In this document: positions 27,566 to 37,296 of the stretch, piece after piece
Layout: every line of letters starts with the position of its first letter
Position numbering within the stretch: position 1 is the stretch's first letter
From: Saccharothrix violaceirubra
GTDB taxonomy: Bacteria > Actinomycetota > Actinomycetes > Mycobacteriales > Pseudonocardiaceae
Assembly (NCBI RefSeq): GCF_014203755.1
Contig: NZ_JACHJS010000001.1
Location: forward strand, 1,240,001 to 1,304,000
Length of the DNA: 64,000 nt
Direction: 5' to 3'
The notes under the pieces: generated by a model
Database searches by the model: none
What the model saw: only the letters and a program-made list of their open reading frames with translations
Told to the model about the DNA's origin: nothing
Program-made: the position numbers and the translations under genes

Positions 27566-28532
27566 CGTCGCAGGGGGAGGTTCGCGGACCGCGACCGTGA
27601 CCTCTCCTCCCGCCGCGCGCGTCGGGACTTCGTCGGAGGCTCGCACCTCGGCCGGGACGAACGGTCGCCGTGCCGACGGCGGTGCGCCCCGGAACAACGG
27701 GCACACCGCCGTCGGACACGGTCGGTCGTCGTACCCGGCGGCGGAGGCGCGCTCCGCCGACGACGTGGAGGCCGGCATCATCGCGCTCTGGCACACCTAC
27801 GGCAGGTCCCGGGATCAGGGAATGCGCGACCGGCTGGTGCTGCACTACGCACCCCTGGTCAAGTACGTGGCCGGTCGGGTGGGCACCGGGCTGCCGGCGC
27901 ACGTCGACGTGGCCGATCTGATCCAGTCCGGGATCTTCGGCCTGGTCGACGCGATCGAGAAGTTCGAGCCGGAGCGCGGGCTGAAGTTCGAGACGTACGC
28001 GATGCAGCGCATCCGGGGCGCGATCCTGGACGACCTGCGTTCGCAGGACTGGGTGCCGAGATCGGTGCGCAGCCGGGCCCGCGACGTGGAGCGGGCGCTC
28101 GAACGGTTGGGCGGTCGGCTCCAGCGCACGCCGACCGACCGCGAGCTGGCGGCCGAGTTGAAGATCGGGCTCGGCGAGTTGCGTGAGCTGTACGCGCAAC
28201 TCCAGCTCACGAGCGTGGTCGCGTTGGACGAACTCATCGCGGCCGGGCGCAGTGCGGGTGCGGGGTCGTCGTTGGCCGAGTCGTTGCCCGACGAGGGCGC
28301 CGAGGACCCGATCGCGAGCCTGGTCGACCAGGACAGCCGTCGTCAGCTCGCGGACGCGATCGCGCAACTCGCCGAGCGGGATCGGGTGGTCGTGACGCTG
28401 TACTACTTCGAGAACCTGACGCTGGCCGAGATCGGCAAGGTGCTCGGGGTGACCGAGTCGCGTGTGTGCCAACTGCACACGCGGGCGGTCCTGCGTCTGC
28501 GGACGAAGCTGAACGAGCAACTCGACGCCTGA
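27540..28532 (+). CDS. whiG: RNA polymerase sigma factor WhiG (FliA/WhiG type)
   Basis: 330 residues. The first about 75 residues are low-complexity. Region 2 follows: [40 protein letters not shown] and [28 protein letters not shown] (core binding and -10 recognition, about 100-175). Region 3 has [15 protein letters not shown] and region 4 has [30 protein letters not shown] with its helix-turn-helix. WhiG commits aerial hyphae to sporulation in Streptomyces. No anti-sigma gene is adjacent. Overlap with xerC suggests co-expression. Confidence 0.93.
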   Translation: MTEPTPVPDVAGGGSRTATVTSPPAARVGTSSEARTSAGTNGRRADGGAPRNNGHTAVGHGRSSYPAAEARSADDVEAGIIALWHTYGRSRDQGMRDRLVLHYAPLVKYVAGRVGTGLPAHVDVADLIQSGIFGLVDAIEKFEPERGLKFETYAMQRIRGAILDDLRSQDWVPRSVRSRARDVERALERLGGRLQRTPTDRELAAELKIGLGELRELYAQLQLTSVVALDELIAAGRSAGAGSSLAESLPDEGAEDPIASLVDQDSRRQLADAIAQLAERDRVVVTLYYFENLTLAEIGKVLGVTESRVCQLHTRAVLRLRTKLNEQLDA

Positions 28533-28547
28533 CCGGCCATCCGGTCA
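28530..28547 (+). terminator. Terminator of the xerC-whiG unit
   Basis: TGACCGG (starting at the whiG stop codon) pairs with CCGGTCA around a CCAT loop. Between it and the convergent M23 gene (28548-28806) lies a less GC-rich stretch in which no gene is recognised. Confidence 0.6.
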
Positions 28548-28806
28548 CCGCGCTGGTCGAAGTCCGCTGCCCTCGAGGGGAAGGGTGGCGGTTTCGCTTT
28601 CTCCGAATGGTCGGTCGTGGTGGTGTTTTCGTGGGCCATTCGGCTCTGGGTCTACGAGGCGGGGCGTTCTCGGCGGCTTTATTCGGGCGTGCGGTGGATG
28701 TGAATGATCCGATGTCGGCTGTTCGGTCGGGATTATGCATCACTTCCATGGGTGGGCGGTGCGGGGAATTCGAGTGGATTCGTCGTCGGCAGGATCTCGA
28801 GCGTGA

Positions 28807-29355
28807 TCACCTCGTTCCGTGAATGGCGTGCGGTGAAGACGCTCGGCTTCGGGGGAGGGGAAGCAGGCGGATCTTGGGGCGGGCGATCAGGTGCAGAGGG
28901 TTGAGGTAGGCGTCCTTCTGGGTCTTTCGGCGGACGCCCCAGTGCAGGCAGGCGGGGCGCGGGCAGCCCTCGTGGCCGGTCAGGAGGGTGCCGATGGGGG
29001 TGCCCCTGTCGACCGGTTGGCCCAGGGTGACGGTCGGGGCGACCGGCTCGTAGGTGGTGCGCAGGCCGTTCGGGTGGTCGATCGAGATCACCGGGCGGCC
29101 GGCCACCTGGCCCGCGTGGGCGACGGTGCCCACGCCGGCGGCCAGGACCTCCGCGCCCGGCAGGGCCGCCAGGTCCACGCCTCGGTGGCCCGCCTCGTAC
29201 GGGGTCGGTGGCCGTACGAAGGGGCGCACGACCTCGTGCGGTGGGCGTAGGGGCCAGGTGAAAACGCCGTGGTGCGGGCGGGACTGGGTCGGGGCGGCCA
29301 AGCTCGACACCGCCAGGGTGGCGGCCAGTGCCAGCGCGGTCGTGGTGAGGGGCAT
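28807..29355 (-). CDS. Secreted M23 family metallopeptidase
   Basis: 182 residues from ATG at 29355. Signal peptide core TTALALAATLAVSSLAAP, then a short linker and an M23 (LytM) domain with GHRGVDLAALPGAEVLAAG (Zn ligands His and Asp), HAGQVAGRPVISIDHPNGL and CLHWGVRR, which supplies the HxxxV/HW ligand region. Expected to cleave peptide bonds in peptidoglycan or act as a LytM-type regulator outside the membrane. The last about 25 residues are basic and irregular. The gene is convergent with whiG and divergent from rpsB, a position conserved in actinobacteria. A CACCCT -10-like sequence ends 6 nt before the ATG, so it may be leaderless; a TTG at 29415 would add 20 residues. Confidence 0.88.
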   Translation of the reverse strand: MPLTTTALALAATLAVSSLAAPTQSRPHHGVFTWPLRPPHEVVRPFVRPPTPYEAGHRGVDLAALPGAEVLAAGVGTVAHAGQVAGRPVISIDHPNGLRTTYEPVAPTVTLGQPVDRGTPIGTLLTGHEGCPRPACLHWGVRRKTQKDAYLNPLHLIARPKIRLLPLPRSRASSPHAIHGTR

Positions 29356-29406
29356 TGGGCCAGGGTGGCGGGTGAGGGACGCGGTGTCCGGCGTGTCCGG
29401 CGTGGC

Positions 29407-29434
29407 TGTGGACAACTCCGCCCCCTGTGGACAA
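29407..29434. promoter_or_regulatory. Third pair of DnaA boxes
   Basis: TGTGGACAA at 29407-29415 and 29426-29434, same orientation, 19 bp start to start, separated by C TCCG CCCCC. It matches the 15612-15639 pair in spacing and in the CCCCC run before the second box. Lies between the divergent M23 and rpsB genes. Confidence 0.7.
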
Positions 29435-29448
29435 GTCGTGCAGGGCGG

Positions 29449-29478
29449 TTAGTGGTTCCGGCGTGCTGCGGCGTACAC
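29449..29478 (+). promoter_or_regulatory. Candidate rpsB-tsf promoter
   Basis: TTAGTG (29449-29454), 18-bp spacer, TACACT (29473-29478). The -10 fits the TAnnnT actinobacterial consensus. Start of transcription near 29485 leaves a long leader. Confidence 0.5.
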
Positions 29479-29699
29479 TCGTTCCGCGGCCCGTCCAAGT
29501 GCGGGGCGACTTCGCGTGTCACTGCTGAGACGACCTTTCGCGGTCGGGTCACGGCGTCCGAACGGTCCTCGAAATGTCTTCGACGGTACGGACGGCGGCA
29601 GGGCACCAGGGCGGTGGTCCGACCAGGGCCCACCGCGACGAACCGAACCGCGTGCCGGCAAGCGTCGGCACGCCCGATCGAAGAGGTGCGAACCCGGCC

Positions 29700-30542
<843 letters not shown>

Positions 30543-30635
30543 TTGCGCCGCACGCCGCGTCCCACCTCTGCATCCGGTGGGCGCGGCGTGCGCACAGACG
30601 CGTACACGCACCGTAGAAGGAACGGAAATCGCACG

Positions 30636-31451
30636 ATGGCGAACTACACCGCCGCTGACGTGAAGCGGCTGCGCGAGCTGACCGCCGCGGGCATGATGGA
30701 CTGTAAGAAGGCGCTCGAGGAGACCGACGGCGACTTCGACAAGGCGGTCGAGATCCTGCGCATCAAGGGTGCGAAGGACGTCGACAAGCGCGCCGCACGC
30801 ACTACCTCGAACGGCCTCGTCGCCGCCGAGGACGGTGTCGTCGTCGAGCTGCGCTGCGAGACCGACTTCGTCGCCAAGAACTCCGACTTCCAGGACCTCG
30901 CCGCCCGGATCGTGGCCGTCGCCAAGGCGACCCGCCCGGCCGACGCCGAGGCGCTCAAGGCCGCCGACCTCGACGGCCGGACCGTCGACGCCGTCGTCCA
31001 GGAGCTGTCCGCCAAGATCGGCGAGAAGCTGGAGCTGGCCAAGGTCGCCGTCTTCGACGGCAAGGTGACCACCTACCTGCACCGCCGTGCCGCCGACCTG
31101 CCGCCCGCGGTCGGTGTCGTGGTCGAGTACACCGGTGACAGCGAGGACGCCGCGCGCGGTGCCGCCATGCAGATCGCCGCGATGCGCCCGCGCTACCTGA
31201 CCCGTGACGAGGTCCCGGCCGACGTGGTCGCCAACGAGCGCCGCATCGCCGAGGAGACCTCCCGCGAGGAGGGCAAGCCCGAGGCCGCCCTGCCCAAGAT
31301 CGTCGAGGGCCGGGTGAACGGCTTCTTCAAGGACGTCGTCCTGCTGGAGCAGTCGTCGGTCACCGAGTCGAAGAAGTCCGTCAAGGCCGTGCTGGACGAG
31401 GCCGGGGTCACCGTGACCCGGTTCGCCCGCTTCGAGGTCGGCGAAGCCTGA
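30636..31451 (+). CDS. tsf: Elongation factor Ts
   Basis: 271 residues. Guanine-nucleotide exchange factor for EF-Tu. N-terminal UBA-like domain [23 protein letters not shown], the [10 protein letters not shown] signature (EF-Ts motif 2, about 80), and two core subdomains ending [24 protein letters not shown] 30636 is preceded by GAAGGAA and gives the usual start [10 protein letters not shown]. Ends 11 nt before a textbook rho-independent terminator. Confidence 0.97.
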   Translation: MANYTAADVKRLRELTAAGMMDCKKALEETDGDFDKAVEILRIKGAKDVDKRAARTTSNGLVAAEDGVVVELRCETDFVAKNSDFQDLAARIVAVAKATRPADAEALKAADLDGRTVDAVVQELSAKIGEKLELAKVAVFDGKVTTYLHRRAADLPPAVGVVVEYTGDSEDAARGAAMQIAAMRPRYLTRDEVPADVVANERRIAEETSREEGKPEAALPKIVEGRVNGFFKDVVLLEQSSVTESKKSVKAVLDEAGVTVTRFARFEVGEA

Positions 31452-31461
31452 TCAGGGTGAG

Positions 31462-31496
31462 GGCGGGGTTGCGCAACCACGGCAACCCCGCCTTTT
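31462..31496 (+). terminator. Rho-independent terminator after tsf
   Basis: GGCGGGGTTG and CAACCCCGCC form a perfect 10-bp stem with an 11-nt loop, followed by TTTT. One of few sites here with a T-run. Separates rpsB-tsf from pyrH-frr-cdsA. Confidence 0.9.
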
Positions 31497-31516
31497 CCGT
31501 GTCCAGAGGAGGACCT

Positions 31517-32275
31517 GTGAGCGCAGAGGCAGACCACGACCCGGCCGACGGTTACCGCCGGGTGATGCTCAAACTGGGCGGCGAGATGTTCGGCGGCGGC
31601 GGGGTCGGCGTCGACCCGGACGTCGTGCAGACCGTGTCCCGGCAGATCGCCGCCGTCGTGCGGACCGGGGTCCAGATCGCCGTCGTCATCGGCGGCGGCA
31701 ACTTCTTCCGCGGCGCGGAACTCCAGCAGCGCGGCATGGACCGCAGTCGGGCCGACTACATGGGCATGCTCGGCACCGTCATGAACTGCCTCGCGCTCCA
31801 GGACTTCCTCGAACGCGAACACGGCATCGACACCCGGGTGCAGACCGCGATCACCATGGGCCAGGTCGCCGAGCCCTACATCCCGCGTCGGGCCATGCGC
31901 CATCTGGAGAAGGGCCGCGTGGTGATCTTCGGCGGCGGCGCCGGCATGCCCTACTTCTCCACCGACACCACGGCCGCGCAGCGTGCGTTGGAGATCGGCT
32001 GCGAGATCGTCCTGATGGCCAAGGCCGTCGACGGCATCTACACCGCGGACCCCAGGATCGACCCCGACGCGCAGATGTTCGACCACATCACCCACCGCGA
32101 GGTGCTGGAACGCGGCCTCAACGTGGCCGACGCGACGGCGTTCAGCCTGTGCATGGACAACCTCATGCCGATCATGGTGTTCAACCTCCTCACCGAGGGG
32201 AACATCGCACGGGCCGTCCGCGGTGAGAAGATCGGGACGCTGGTGAGCACCCCCGGCGGCCGCCCGTCGTACTGA
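31517..32275 (+). CDS. pyrH: Uridylate kinase
   Basis: 252 residues. Hexameric UMP kinase of the amino-acid-kinase fold, making UDP for pyrimidine nucleotides and cell-wall precursors. Motifs: [27 protein letters not shown] (about 60), [42 protein letters not shown] (about 140), [13 protein letters not shown] and [15 protein letters not shown] 31517 follows AGAGGAGGA. Starts a new transcription unit after the tsf terminator and lies 45 nt before frr. Confidence 0.97.
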   Translation: MSAEADHDPADGYRRVMLKLGGEMFGGGGVGVDPDVVQTVSRQIAAVVRTGVQIAVVIGGGNFFRGAELQQRGMDRSRADYMGMLGTVMNCLALQDFLEREHGIDTRVQTAITMGQVAEPYIPRRAMRHLEKGRVVIFGGGAGMPYFSTDTTAAQRALEIGCEIVLMAKAVDGIYTADPRIDPDAQMFDHITHREVLERGLNVADATAFSLCMDNLMPIMVFNLLTEGNIARAVRGEKIGTLVSTPGGRPSY

Positions 32276-32320
32276 ACCTGCTGGGATTCGATCGAACTTC
32301 GCACACCAAGGGAGTCTGCC

Positions 32321-32878
32321 GTGATCGACGAGACCCTCCTCGAAGCCGAGGAGAAGATGGAAAAAGCGGTGTCGGTGGCGAAGGAGGACCTGTCCTCGGT
32401 GCGCACGGGCCGTGCGGCGCCGTCGATGTTCTCCCGTATCGTCGTCGACTACTACGGGTCGCCGACCCCGTTGAACCAGCTCGCGAGCATCTCCGTCCCC
32501 GAGCCGCGCATGGCCGTCGTCAAGCCCTATGACGCGAGCCAGCTCAACGCGGTCGAGAAGGCCATCCGCGACTCGGACCTCGGGGTGAACCCGGGCAACG
32601 ACGGTTCCGTCATCCGCGTGGTGTTCCCGCAGCTCACCGAGGAACGCCGGCGCGAGATGGTCAAGGTCGCCAAGTCCAAGGGCGAGGACGCCCGGGTCTC
32701 CATCCGCGGCGTCCGCCGCAAGGCCAAGGAGACGCTCGACCGCCTGGTCAAGGACGGCGAGGCCGGCGAGGACGAGGTCGCCCGCGCGGAGAAGGAACTC
32801 GAGAACGTCACGGGCAGGTACGTCCACCAGGTCGACGAGCTGGTCAAGCACAAGGAAGCCGAACTGCTCGAAGTCTGA
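32321..32878 (+). CDS. frr: Ribosome recycling factor
   Basis: 185 residues, standard length. Splits post-termination ribosomes together with EF-G. Signature elements: [66 protein letters not shown] and [11 protein letters not shown]; a long helical hairpin makes up most of domain I. GTG 32321 is preceded by AAGGGAG. Located between pyrH and cdsA as in most bacteria. Confidence 0.97.
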   Translation: MIDETLLEAEEKMEKAVSVAKEDLSSVRTGRAAPSMFSRIVVDYYGSPTPLNQLASISVPEPRMAVVKPYDASQLNAVEKAIRDSDLGVNPGNDGSVIRVVFPQLTEERRREMVKVAKSKGEDARVSIRGVRRKAKETLDRLVKDGEAGEDEVARAEKELENVTGRYVHQVDELVKHKEAELLEV

Positions 32879-32907
32879 GCTGTCGGCGGGTCGTGATGGG
32901 AGCACAG

Positions 32908-33768
32908 GTGTCAGCCGGTGGTGAGCAGGGCGCGGCCGAGTCCGCCCCGAAGGGCGCGTCACGCGCGGGTCGCGACCTGCGCGCTGCCATCACGGTCGGC
33001 GTCGGCCTCGGCGCGGTCATCCTCGTCTCGCTGTTCACGATCCGGCAGCTGTTCGTACCCGTCGTCGCGGTCGCGGTCGCGGTGTCGATGTACGAGCTGG
33101 CGGGTGCGCTGCGGCGTGGTGCCGGCATCAACGTCACGATGGTGCCCGCGCTGCTCGGCGGCCAGGCGGTGGTGTGGCTGGCGTGGCCCTACGAACGCGG
33201 CGGCATGCTCACCGCGTTCGTCGTGACCCTGCTGGTGTGCCTGATCTGGCGGCTCAAGGACGGTTCCGAGGGCTACCTGCGCGACGTCACCGCGTCCGTG
33301 TTCACGGTCGCGTACGTGGCGATGTTCGCGTCGTTCGCGGTGATGCTCGTGGCGCCCGAGGACGGCGTGTACCGGGTGTTGGCGTTCCTGATCGGCGTGG
33401 TGCTGTCCGACACGGGCGGCTACGCGGCGGGCGTGTTCTTCGGCCGGCACCCCATGGCGCCGAAGATCAGTCCGAAGAAGTCCTGGGAGGGCTTCGCCGG
33501 CTCGCTGGCGGCGGGCATGATCGGCGGAGCGCTCACGGTCGGCCTCATGCTCGACGGCCAGTGGTGGCAGGGAGTGTTGTTCGGCGCCGCCCTGGTGGTC
33601 ACCGCGACGACCGGTGACCTGGTCGAGTCGCTGATCAAGCGCGATCTCGGGATCAAGGACATGGGCACGCTGCTGCCCGGGCACGGCGGTCTCATGGACC
33701 GGATGGACTCGCTGCTGCCCTCGGCCGTGGTGGCGTGGCTGCTGCTGGATCTGTTCGTGCCCGCGTGA
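32908..33768 (+). CDS. cdsA: Phosphatidate cytidylyltransferase
   Basis: 286 residues, integral membrane enzyme making CDP-diacylglycerol from phosphatidic acid and CTP for phosphatidylinositol, PE and cardiolipin synthesis. About eight helices follow a charged 30-residue N-terminus. The C-terminal CDS signature is complete: SLIKRDLGIKDMGTLLPGHG followed by GLMDRMDSL, with the two Asp metal ligands. SPKKSWEGFAGSLAAG is the second conserved loop. GTG 32908 is preferred (GGGAG 5 nt upstream); GTG 32893 or ATG 32896 would add a few residues. Converges with the VOC gene across a 12-bp hairpin. Confidence 0.95.
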   Translation: MSAGGEQGAAESAPKGASRAGRDLRAAITVGVGLGAVILVSLFTIRQLFVPVVAVAVAVSMYELAGALRRGAGINVTMVPALLGGQAVVWLAWPYERGGMLTAFVVTLLVCLIWRLKDGSEGYLRDVTASVFTVAYVAMFASFAVMLVAPEDGVYRVLAFLIGVVLSDTGGYAAGVFFGRHPMAPKISPKKSWEGFAGSLAAGMIGGALTVGLMLDGQWWQGVLFGAALVVTATTGDLVESLIKRDLGIKDMGTLLPGHGGLMDRMDSLLPSAVVAWLLLDLFVPA

Positions 33769-33777
33769 CGTGCGAGG

Positions 33778-33808
33778 ACGACCCGTTCAGTCGTCGAACG
33801 GGTCGTCG
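33778..33808. terminator. Bidirectional terminator between cdsA and VOC gene
   Basis: GACGACCCGTTC pairs perfectly with GAACGGGTCGTC around a 7-nt loop. It overlaps the last codons of the convergent VOC gene, so it can serve both directions. Confidence 0.65.
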
Positions 33809-34602
33809 ACCTCGGCGCCGATCTCGTCGTCGGCCAGTGGCGTGACGCGGGTCGGGTCGAGCACGGAGAACACCGCCCCCGCGTGGTCGGCCACGACCGT
33901 GACCCGCCCGAACGGCGTGTCGTAAGGCTCGATCGTGACCCGTCCGCCGAGTTCCAGGGCGCGACGGGCCACCGAGTCGGTGCCGATCTCGGGCGCGGCG
34001 GTGAAGTACACCATCCAGTGCGGCGGGGTTTCCGGCGCGAACGCCGCACCCATGCGCTGACGGCCGAGCACGGTGTCGCCCTCGATCGCCCACGTCGTGT
34101 AGTCGACGGCTTGACCGTCGCCGATCTGGGTGACCTCGAACCCGCACAGCTCGTGGAAGAACGCGTCGGCCGCGTCACCGTCCCGGGTGTTCAGCTCCGC
34201 GTACGCGAACGCGCCGTGCCCGTCGGTGCCGAACTCCCAGTCGGGCGTCACGTGCCGGAACCCGGTGATCGCGCCGCTCGGGTCGCCGATCACGGTGGTC
34301 AGGTCGGTCGGTTCGGTCAGGATCGTGCCGCCCAACGAGAGCGCTTTGTCCGCCGTCGCACGGGTGTGCGGCGTGTTCAGGTACAGCGTCCACGCGCTCT
34401 GCGCCTCGGCTTGGACCAGTTCGGCCACCGGCAGACCGTCGACGAGTGCGAGCGTACGTCCCTCGCTCACCACGTAGAGCCAGCCGAACAGCCCGGCGTA
34501 GAAGTCCAGCGTGGCCTGGGGGTCGGCGGTGGCCAGGTCCACCCAGCACGGTGCGCCGTGCACCGGAGCGGCGGGTGCCGGTGAGTGGGGGACGATCGAC
34601 AC
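33787..34602 (-). CDS. Two-domain VOC (glyoxalase/bleomycin-resistance fold) protein
   Basis: 271 residues with two vicinal-oxygen-chelate domains: the first begins CWVDLATADPQATLDFYAGLFGW (about 18-40), the second AYAELNTRDGDAADAFFHELCGFE (about 133-155). Such pairs resemble Streptomyces hydroxylase-like and glyoxalase proteins; substrate is unknown. Each half has the strand-helix pattern but metal ligands are not obvious, so a binding or non-metal role is possible. GTG 34602 is preceded by AGGAGG with 6-nt spacing. Divergent from a methyltransferase gene. Confidence 0.85.
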   Translation of the reverse strand: MSIVPHSPAPAAPVHGAPCWVDLATADPQATLDFYAGLFGWLYVVSEGRTLALVDGLPVAELVQAEAQSAWTLYLNTPHTRATADKALSLGGTILTEPTDLTTVIGDPSGAITGFRHVTPDWEFGTDGHGAFAYAELNTRDGDAADAFFHELCGFEVTQIGDGQAVDYTTWAIEGDTVLGRQRMGAAFAPETPPHWMVYFTAAPEIGTDSVARRALELGGRVTIEPYDTPFGRVTVVADHAGAVFSVLDPTRVTPLADDEIGAEVDDPFDD

Positions 34603-34649
34603 CGGAGTACCTCCTGCCCTGGTCGTTCTTCTGGATCACGCTACGGCTC

Positions 34650-34655
34650 TACAGT
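34650..34655 (+). promoter_or_regulatory. -10 element for leaderless methyltransferase gene
   Basis: TACAGT ends 6 nt before GTG 34662; no Shine-Dalgarno is visible. Confidence 0.45.
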
Positions 34656-34661
34656 CGTCCC

Positions 34662-35453
34662 GTGAAGGGACTAGTCCGTGCCGCGTGGGCCGCCGTGCGT
34701 TCGGCCGAGGTGTTGCCCAGCCCGAACATCTGGCACTGGCCGGAGGTGTACGAGGTCGAGAACCGCGCGCAGGACGTGGACGGCGAGATCTGGGCACGGC
34801 TGCGGTCCACGTACGACTGGGCCGGGCGCGACGTGGTCGACGTCGGGTGCGGTGACGGCTTCCACCTCCCGTACTTCGCCCGTGACGCGCGCGGTGTCGT
34901 CGGCGTCGAGCCGCATCCACCGTTGGTGGAACGCGCGCGTGCCCGTGTCGCGGACGTGGCGAACGCGCGGGTGCTGACCGGGGGAGCGCAACGGTTGCCG
35001 TTACCGGACGCGTGCGCGGATCTGGTACACGCACGCACCGCGTACTTCTTCGGTCCTGGGTGCGAGCCGGGGATACGTGAGGCGGACCGCGTGCTCCGAC
35101 CCGGTGGCGTGCTCGCGATCGTCGACCTCGACGGGCTCGCGGAGCCGTACGGTCCGTGGCTTTGCGCGGACGAGCCGCGATACGACCCACGTGTCGTCGA
35201 AGCGTTCTTCGACACGGAGGGCTTTACGTTGACACGCGTGCGCGCGTTGTGGCGCTTCGAACGCCGTGCGGAGCTGGAGTCCGTTTTGCGGATCGAGTTC
35301 TCGTCGAAGGTGGCCGAGCGCGCGATCGCCCGCACGCCCGGCCTGTCGTTCGAAGTGGGCTACCGCGTGCACACCCGGGTGAAGCCGACGGGTCTGCTGC
35401 GCGGTCAGTCGTCCGTGTCCTCCTCGACGTCGATCTCACCGAGGATCGCGTAG
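34662..35453 (+). CDS. Class I SAM-dependent methyltransferase
   Basis: 263 residues. SAM-binding motif I is VVDVGCGDGFHLPYFA (about 63), motif II acidic residue in VVGVEPHPP, post-I region NARVLTGGAQRLPLPDACADLVHAR and motif III GGVLAIVDLDG. This is the Methyltransf_11 layout used on small molecules. The N-terminal region NIWHWPEVYEVENRAQD is typical of a conserved actinobacterial subgroup of unknown substrate. Start GTG 34662 appears leaderless. The 3' end overlaps the convergent PadR gene by 49 nt, an unusual antisense arrangement. Confidence 0.85.
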   Translation: MKGLVRAAWAAVRSAEVLPSPNIWHWPEVYEVENRAQDVDGEIWARLRSTYDWAGRDVVDVGCGDGFHLPYFARDARGVVGVEPHPPLVERARARVADVANARVLTGGAQRLPLPDACADLVHARTAYFFGPGCEPGIREADRVLRPGGVLAIVDLDGLAEPYGPWLCADEPRYDPRVVEAFFDTEGFTLTRVRALWRFERRAELESVLRIEFSSKVAERAIARTPGLSFEVGYRVHTRVKPTGLLRGQSSVSSSTSISPRIA

Positions 35454-36049
35454 AGCTGGCGGCGGGCCTCGTTGACGATCTCGATCGCCCGCGTCTTCTG
35501 CTCACGCGTGCCGGCGTGAGCCATCTGCCGCAACGCGGACGCGAGGTGGCCCGACGCGGTGTGCAGCTTCATGGCGTGGTCGTCGATGTCGTCGGTGACC
35601 TGCTGCCACGGCGGCGCGCCCTCGAACTTGGCCGCCTCGGCCCGGCCGGTCTCCGTGAGGGAGAACAGCTTCTTGCCGCCCGCCTCCTCGCTGGAGGAGA
35701 CCAGTCCCTCGTCGGCCAGCAGCTGCAGCGTCGGGTAGACCGAGCCGGGGCTGGGCCGCCAGAGGCCGTCGGTGCGGCGACCGATCTCCTGGATCATCTC
35801 GTAGCCGTGCATCTCGCGTTCCGCGAGCAGTGCGAGCACGGCGACGCGCACGTTGCCCTTGCGCTGACGTCCGCCGCGTCGTCCGCCCCGCCCCGGACCG
35901 CCTCGGCCGAAGAACTCCGGTGGTTCCGGCGGCTGGGGCGGCATCGGCGGGCGGAACGGCCCGAAGCCGCCGCCGAAGCCACCGCGGGGATCGCCGAAGC
36001 CGCGGTCGCGGTGGTGACGTCGCTGGGGCCTGTCGAAGTGGGAGAACAT
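35405..36049 (-). CDS. PadR family transcriptional regulator
   Basis: 214 residues. The first about 65 residues are Gly/Pro/Arg-rich and disordered ([20 protein letters not shown]), then a winged helix [22 protein letters not shown] and [20 protein letters not shown] (about 66-120), and a C-terminal dimerisation helix region ending in an acidic tail. PadR proteins repress transporters or detoxification genes in response to small ligands. Two palindromes in its promoter region suggest autoregulation. The likely target gene is not obvious: rlmN diverges on the other side of the operator. Confidence 0.9.
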   Translation of the reverse strand: MFSHFDRPQRRHHRDRGFGDPRGGFGGGFGPFRPPMPPQPPEPPEFFGRGGPGRGGRRGGRQRKGNVRVAVLALLAEREMHGYEMIQEIGRRTDGLWRPSPGSVYPTLQLLADEGLVSSSEEAGGKKLFSLTETGRAEAAKFEGAPPWQQVTDDIDDHAMKLHTASGHLASALRQMAHAGTREQKTRAIEIVNEARRQLYAILGEIDVEEDTDD

Positions 36050-36086
36050 CGTTCACTCCTGTCGTCGATCGGTTGTGACAGGTCGA

Positions 36087-36110
36087 CGATATATCGGAAT
36101 GTATCGCGAT
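36087..36110. promoter_or_regulatory. Twin palindromes, candidate PadR operator
   Basis: CGATATATCG (36087-36096, perfect 10-bp palindrome) and ATCGCGAT (36103-36110, perfect 8-bp palindrome) lie 16 bp apart centre to centre, 38-60 bp upstream of the padR start and 46-69 bp upstream of rlmN. The AT-rich TATATC/GATATA character stands out in this GC-rich DNA and resembles known PadR sites. Confidence 0.6.
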
Positions 36111-36155
36111 GCAACGGTCAATCAGGTCGGGGCGACGTGGGACACTGGAGCGGCC

Positions 36156-37262
36156 ATGACTGCGCTCCCTCTTGTCTTCGACGCGCCCAAGCGCGGCCTG
36201 CCGCCGCGCCACCTCGCCGACCTCACCGCCGACCAGCGCCGGGAGGCCGTCGCCGCGCTCGGCGAGAAGCCGTTCCGCGCCGCGCAGCTGTCGAACCACT
36301 ACTTCGGCCGCCTGGCCGTCGACCCCGACGAGATGACCGACATCCCGGCCGCGAGCCGGTCGCGCCTGGTCGCCGACCTGATGCCGACCCTGTGGACCGA
36401 GTTGCGCAGCGTCGAGGCCGACGGCGGCACGACCCGCAAGACGCTGCTGCGCGCCCACGACGGCACGCTGGTCGAGAGCGTCCTCATGCGCTACCCCGAC
36501 CGGGCCACGCTGTGCATCTCCAGCCAGGCCGGCTGCGGCATGGCGTGCCCGTTCTGCGCCACCGGCCAGGCCGGGCTGACCCGCAACCTGTCCACCGCCG
36601 AGATCGTGGACCAGGTGCGGCGGGGCGCGGCGGCCATGCGTGACGGCGAACTGCCCGGCGGCCCCGGCCGACTGTCGAACATCGTGTTCATGGGCATGGG
36701 CGAGCCGCTGGCCAACTACAAGCGCGTGGTCGAGGCCGTGCACCGCATCTGCGACCCGGCGCCGGCGGGCCTGGGCATCTCGCAGCGGTCGGTGACCGTG
36801 TCGACAGTCGGCCTCGTGCCCGCGATCCGCAAGCTCACCGACGAGGGTCTCCAGGTCCGGCTGGCGGTGTCGCTGCACACCCCGGACGACGAGTTGCGCG
36901 ACACGCTCGTGCCGGTCAACACGCGGTGGAAGGTCGCCGAGGTCCTGGAGGCCGCGCGCGGCTACGCCGACAAGACCGGACGTCGGGTGTCGATCGAGTA
37001 CGCCCTGATCCGCGACATCAACGACCAGGGTTGGCGTGCCGACCTGCTCGGCAAGGTGCTGCGCAAGCACCTCGGGCAGCTCGTGCACGTGAACGTGATC
37101 CCGCTGAACCCCACGCCGGGGTCGAAGTGGGACGCCTCGCCCAAGCCGGTCGAACGCGAGTTCGTCCGCCGGGTCGAGGCGCAGGGCGTGGCGTGCACCG
37201 TGCGGGACACGCGCGGCCAGGAGATCGCAGCCGCCTGCGGGCAGCTGGCCGCCGAGGGGTGA
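36156..37262 (+). CDS. rlmN: Dual-specificity RNA methyltransferase RlmN
   Basis: 368 residues, radical SAM enzyme methylating A2503 of 23S rRNA and A37 of some tRNAs. The 4Fe-4S motif is [14 protein letters not shown] (about 131), with upstream [15 protein letters not shown] helical domain, [32 protein letters not shown], and C-terminal [10 protein letters not shown] and [15 protein letters not shown]. The mechanistic C-terminal Cys is in [17 protein letters not shown] 36156 has GGAG 7 nt upstream; an earlier in-frame start (36075) would run through the PadR operator and is rejected. Confidence 0.96.
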   Translation: MTALPLVFDAPKRGLPPRHLADLTADQRREAVAALGEKPFRAAQLSNHYFGRLAVDPDEMTDIPAASRSRLVADLMPTLWTELRSVEADGGTTRKTLLRAHDGTLVESVLMRYPDRATLCISSQAGCGMACPFCATGQAGLTRNLSTAEIVDQVRRGAAAMRDGELPGGPGRLSNIVFMGMGEPLANYKRVVEAVHRICDPAPAGLGISQRSVTVSTVGLVPAIRKLTDEGLQVRLAVSLHTPDDELRDTLVPVNTRWKVAEVLEAARGYADKTGRRVSIEYALIRDINDQGWRADLLGKVLRKHLGQLVHVNVIPLNPTPGSKWDASPKPVEREFVRRVEAQGVACTVRDTRGQEIAAACGQLAAEG

Positions 37263-37287
37263 GGGCGGGCCTCACGCGGGCCCGCCC
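37263..37287. terminator. Bidirectional terminator between rlmN and carbonic anhydrase gene
   Basis: GGGCGGGCC and GGCCCGCCC form a perfect 9-bp stem with a 7-nt loop in the 34-bp gap between the convergent genes. Confidence 0.8.
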
Positions 37288-37296
37288 GTCACAGGG

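Larger units (their letters stand above)
29356..29699. other. Divergent intergenic region and rpsB leader
   Basis: 344 bp between the M23 gene and rpsB. Contains the DnaA-box pair, the rpsB promoter at 29449-29478 and about 215 nt of transcribed leader. Leaders of rpsB in other bacteria bind S2 for autoregulation; no known fold was recognised here by eye. Confidence 0.5.
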
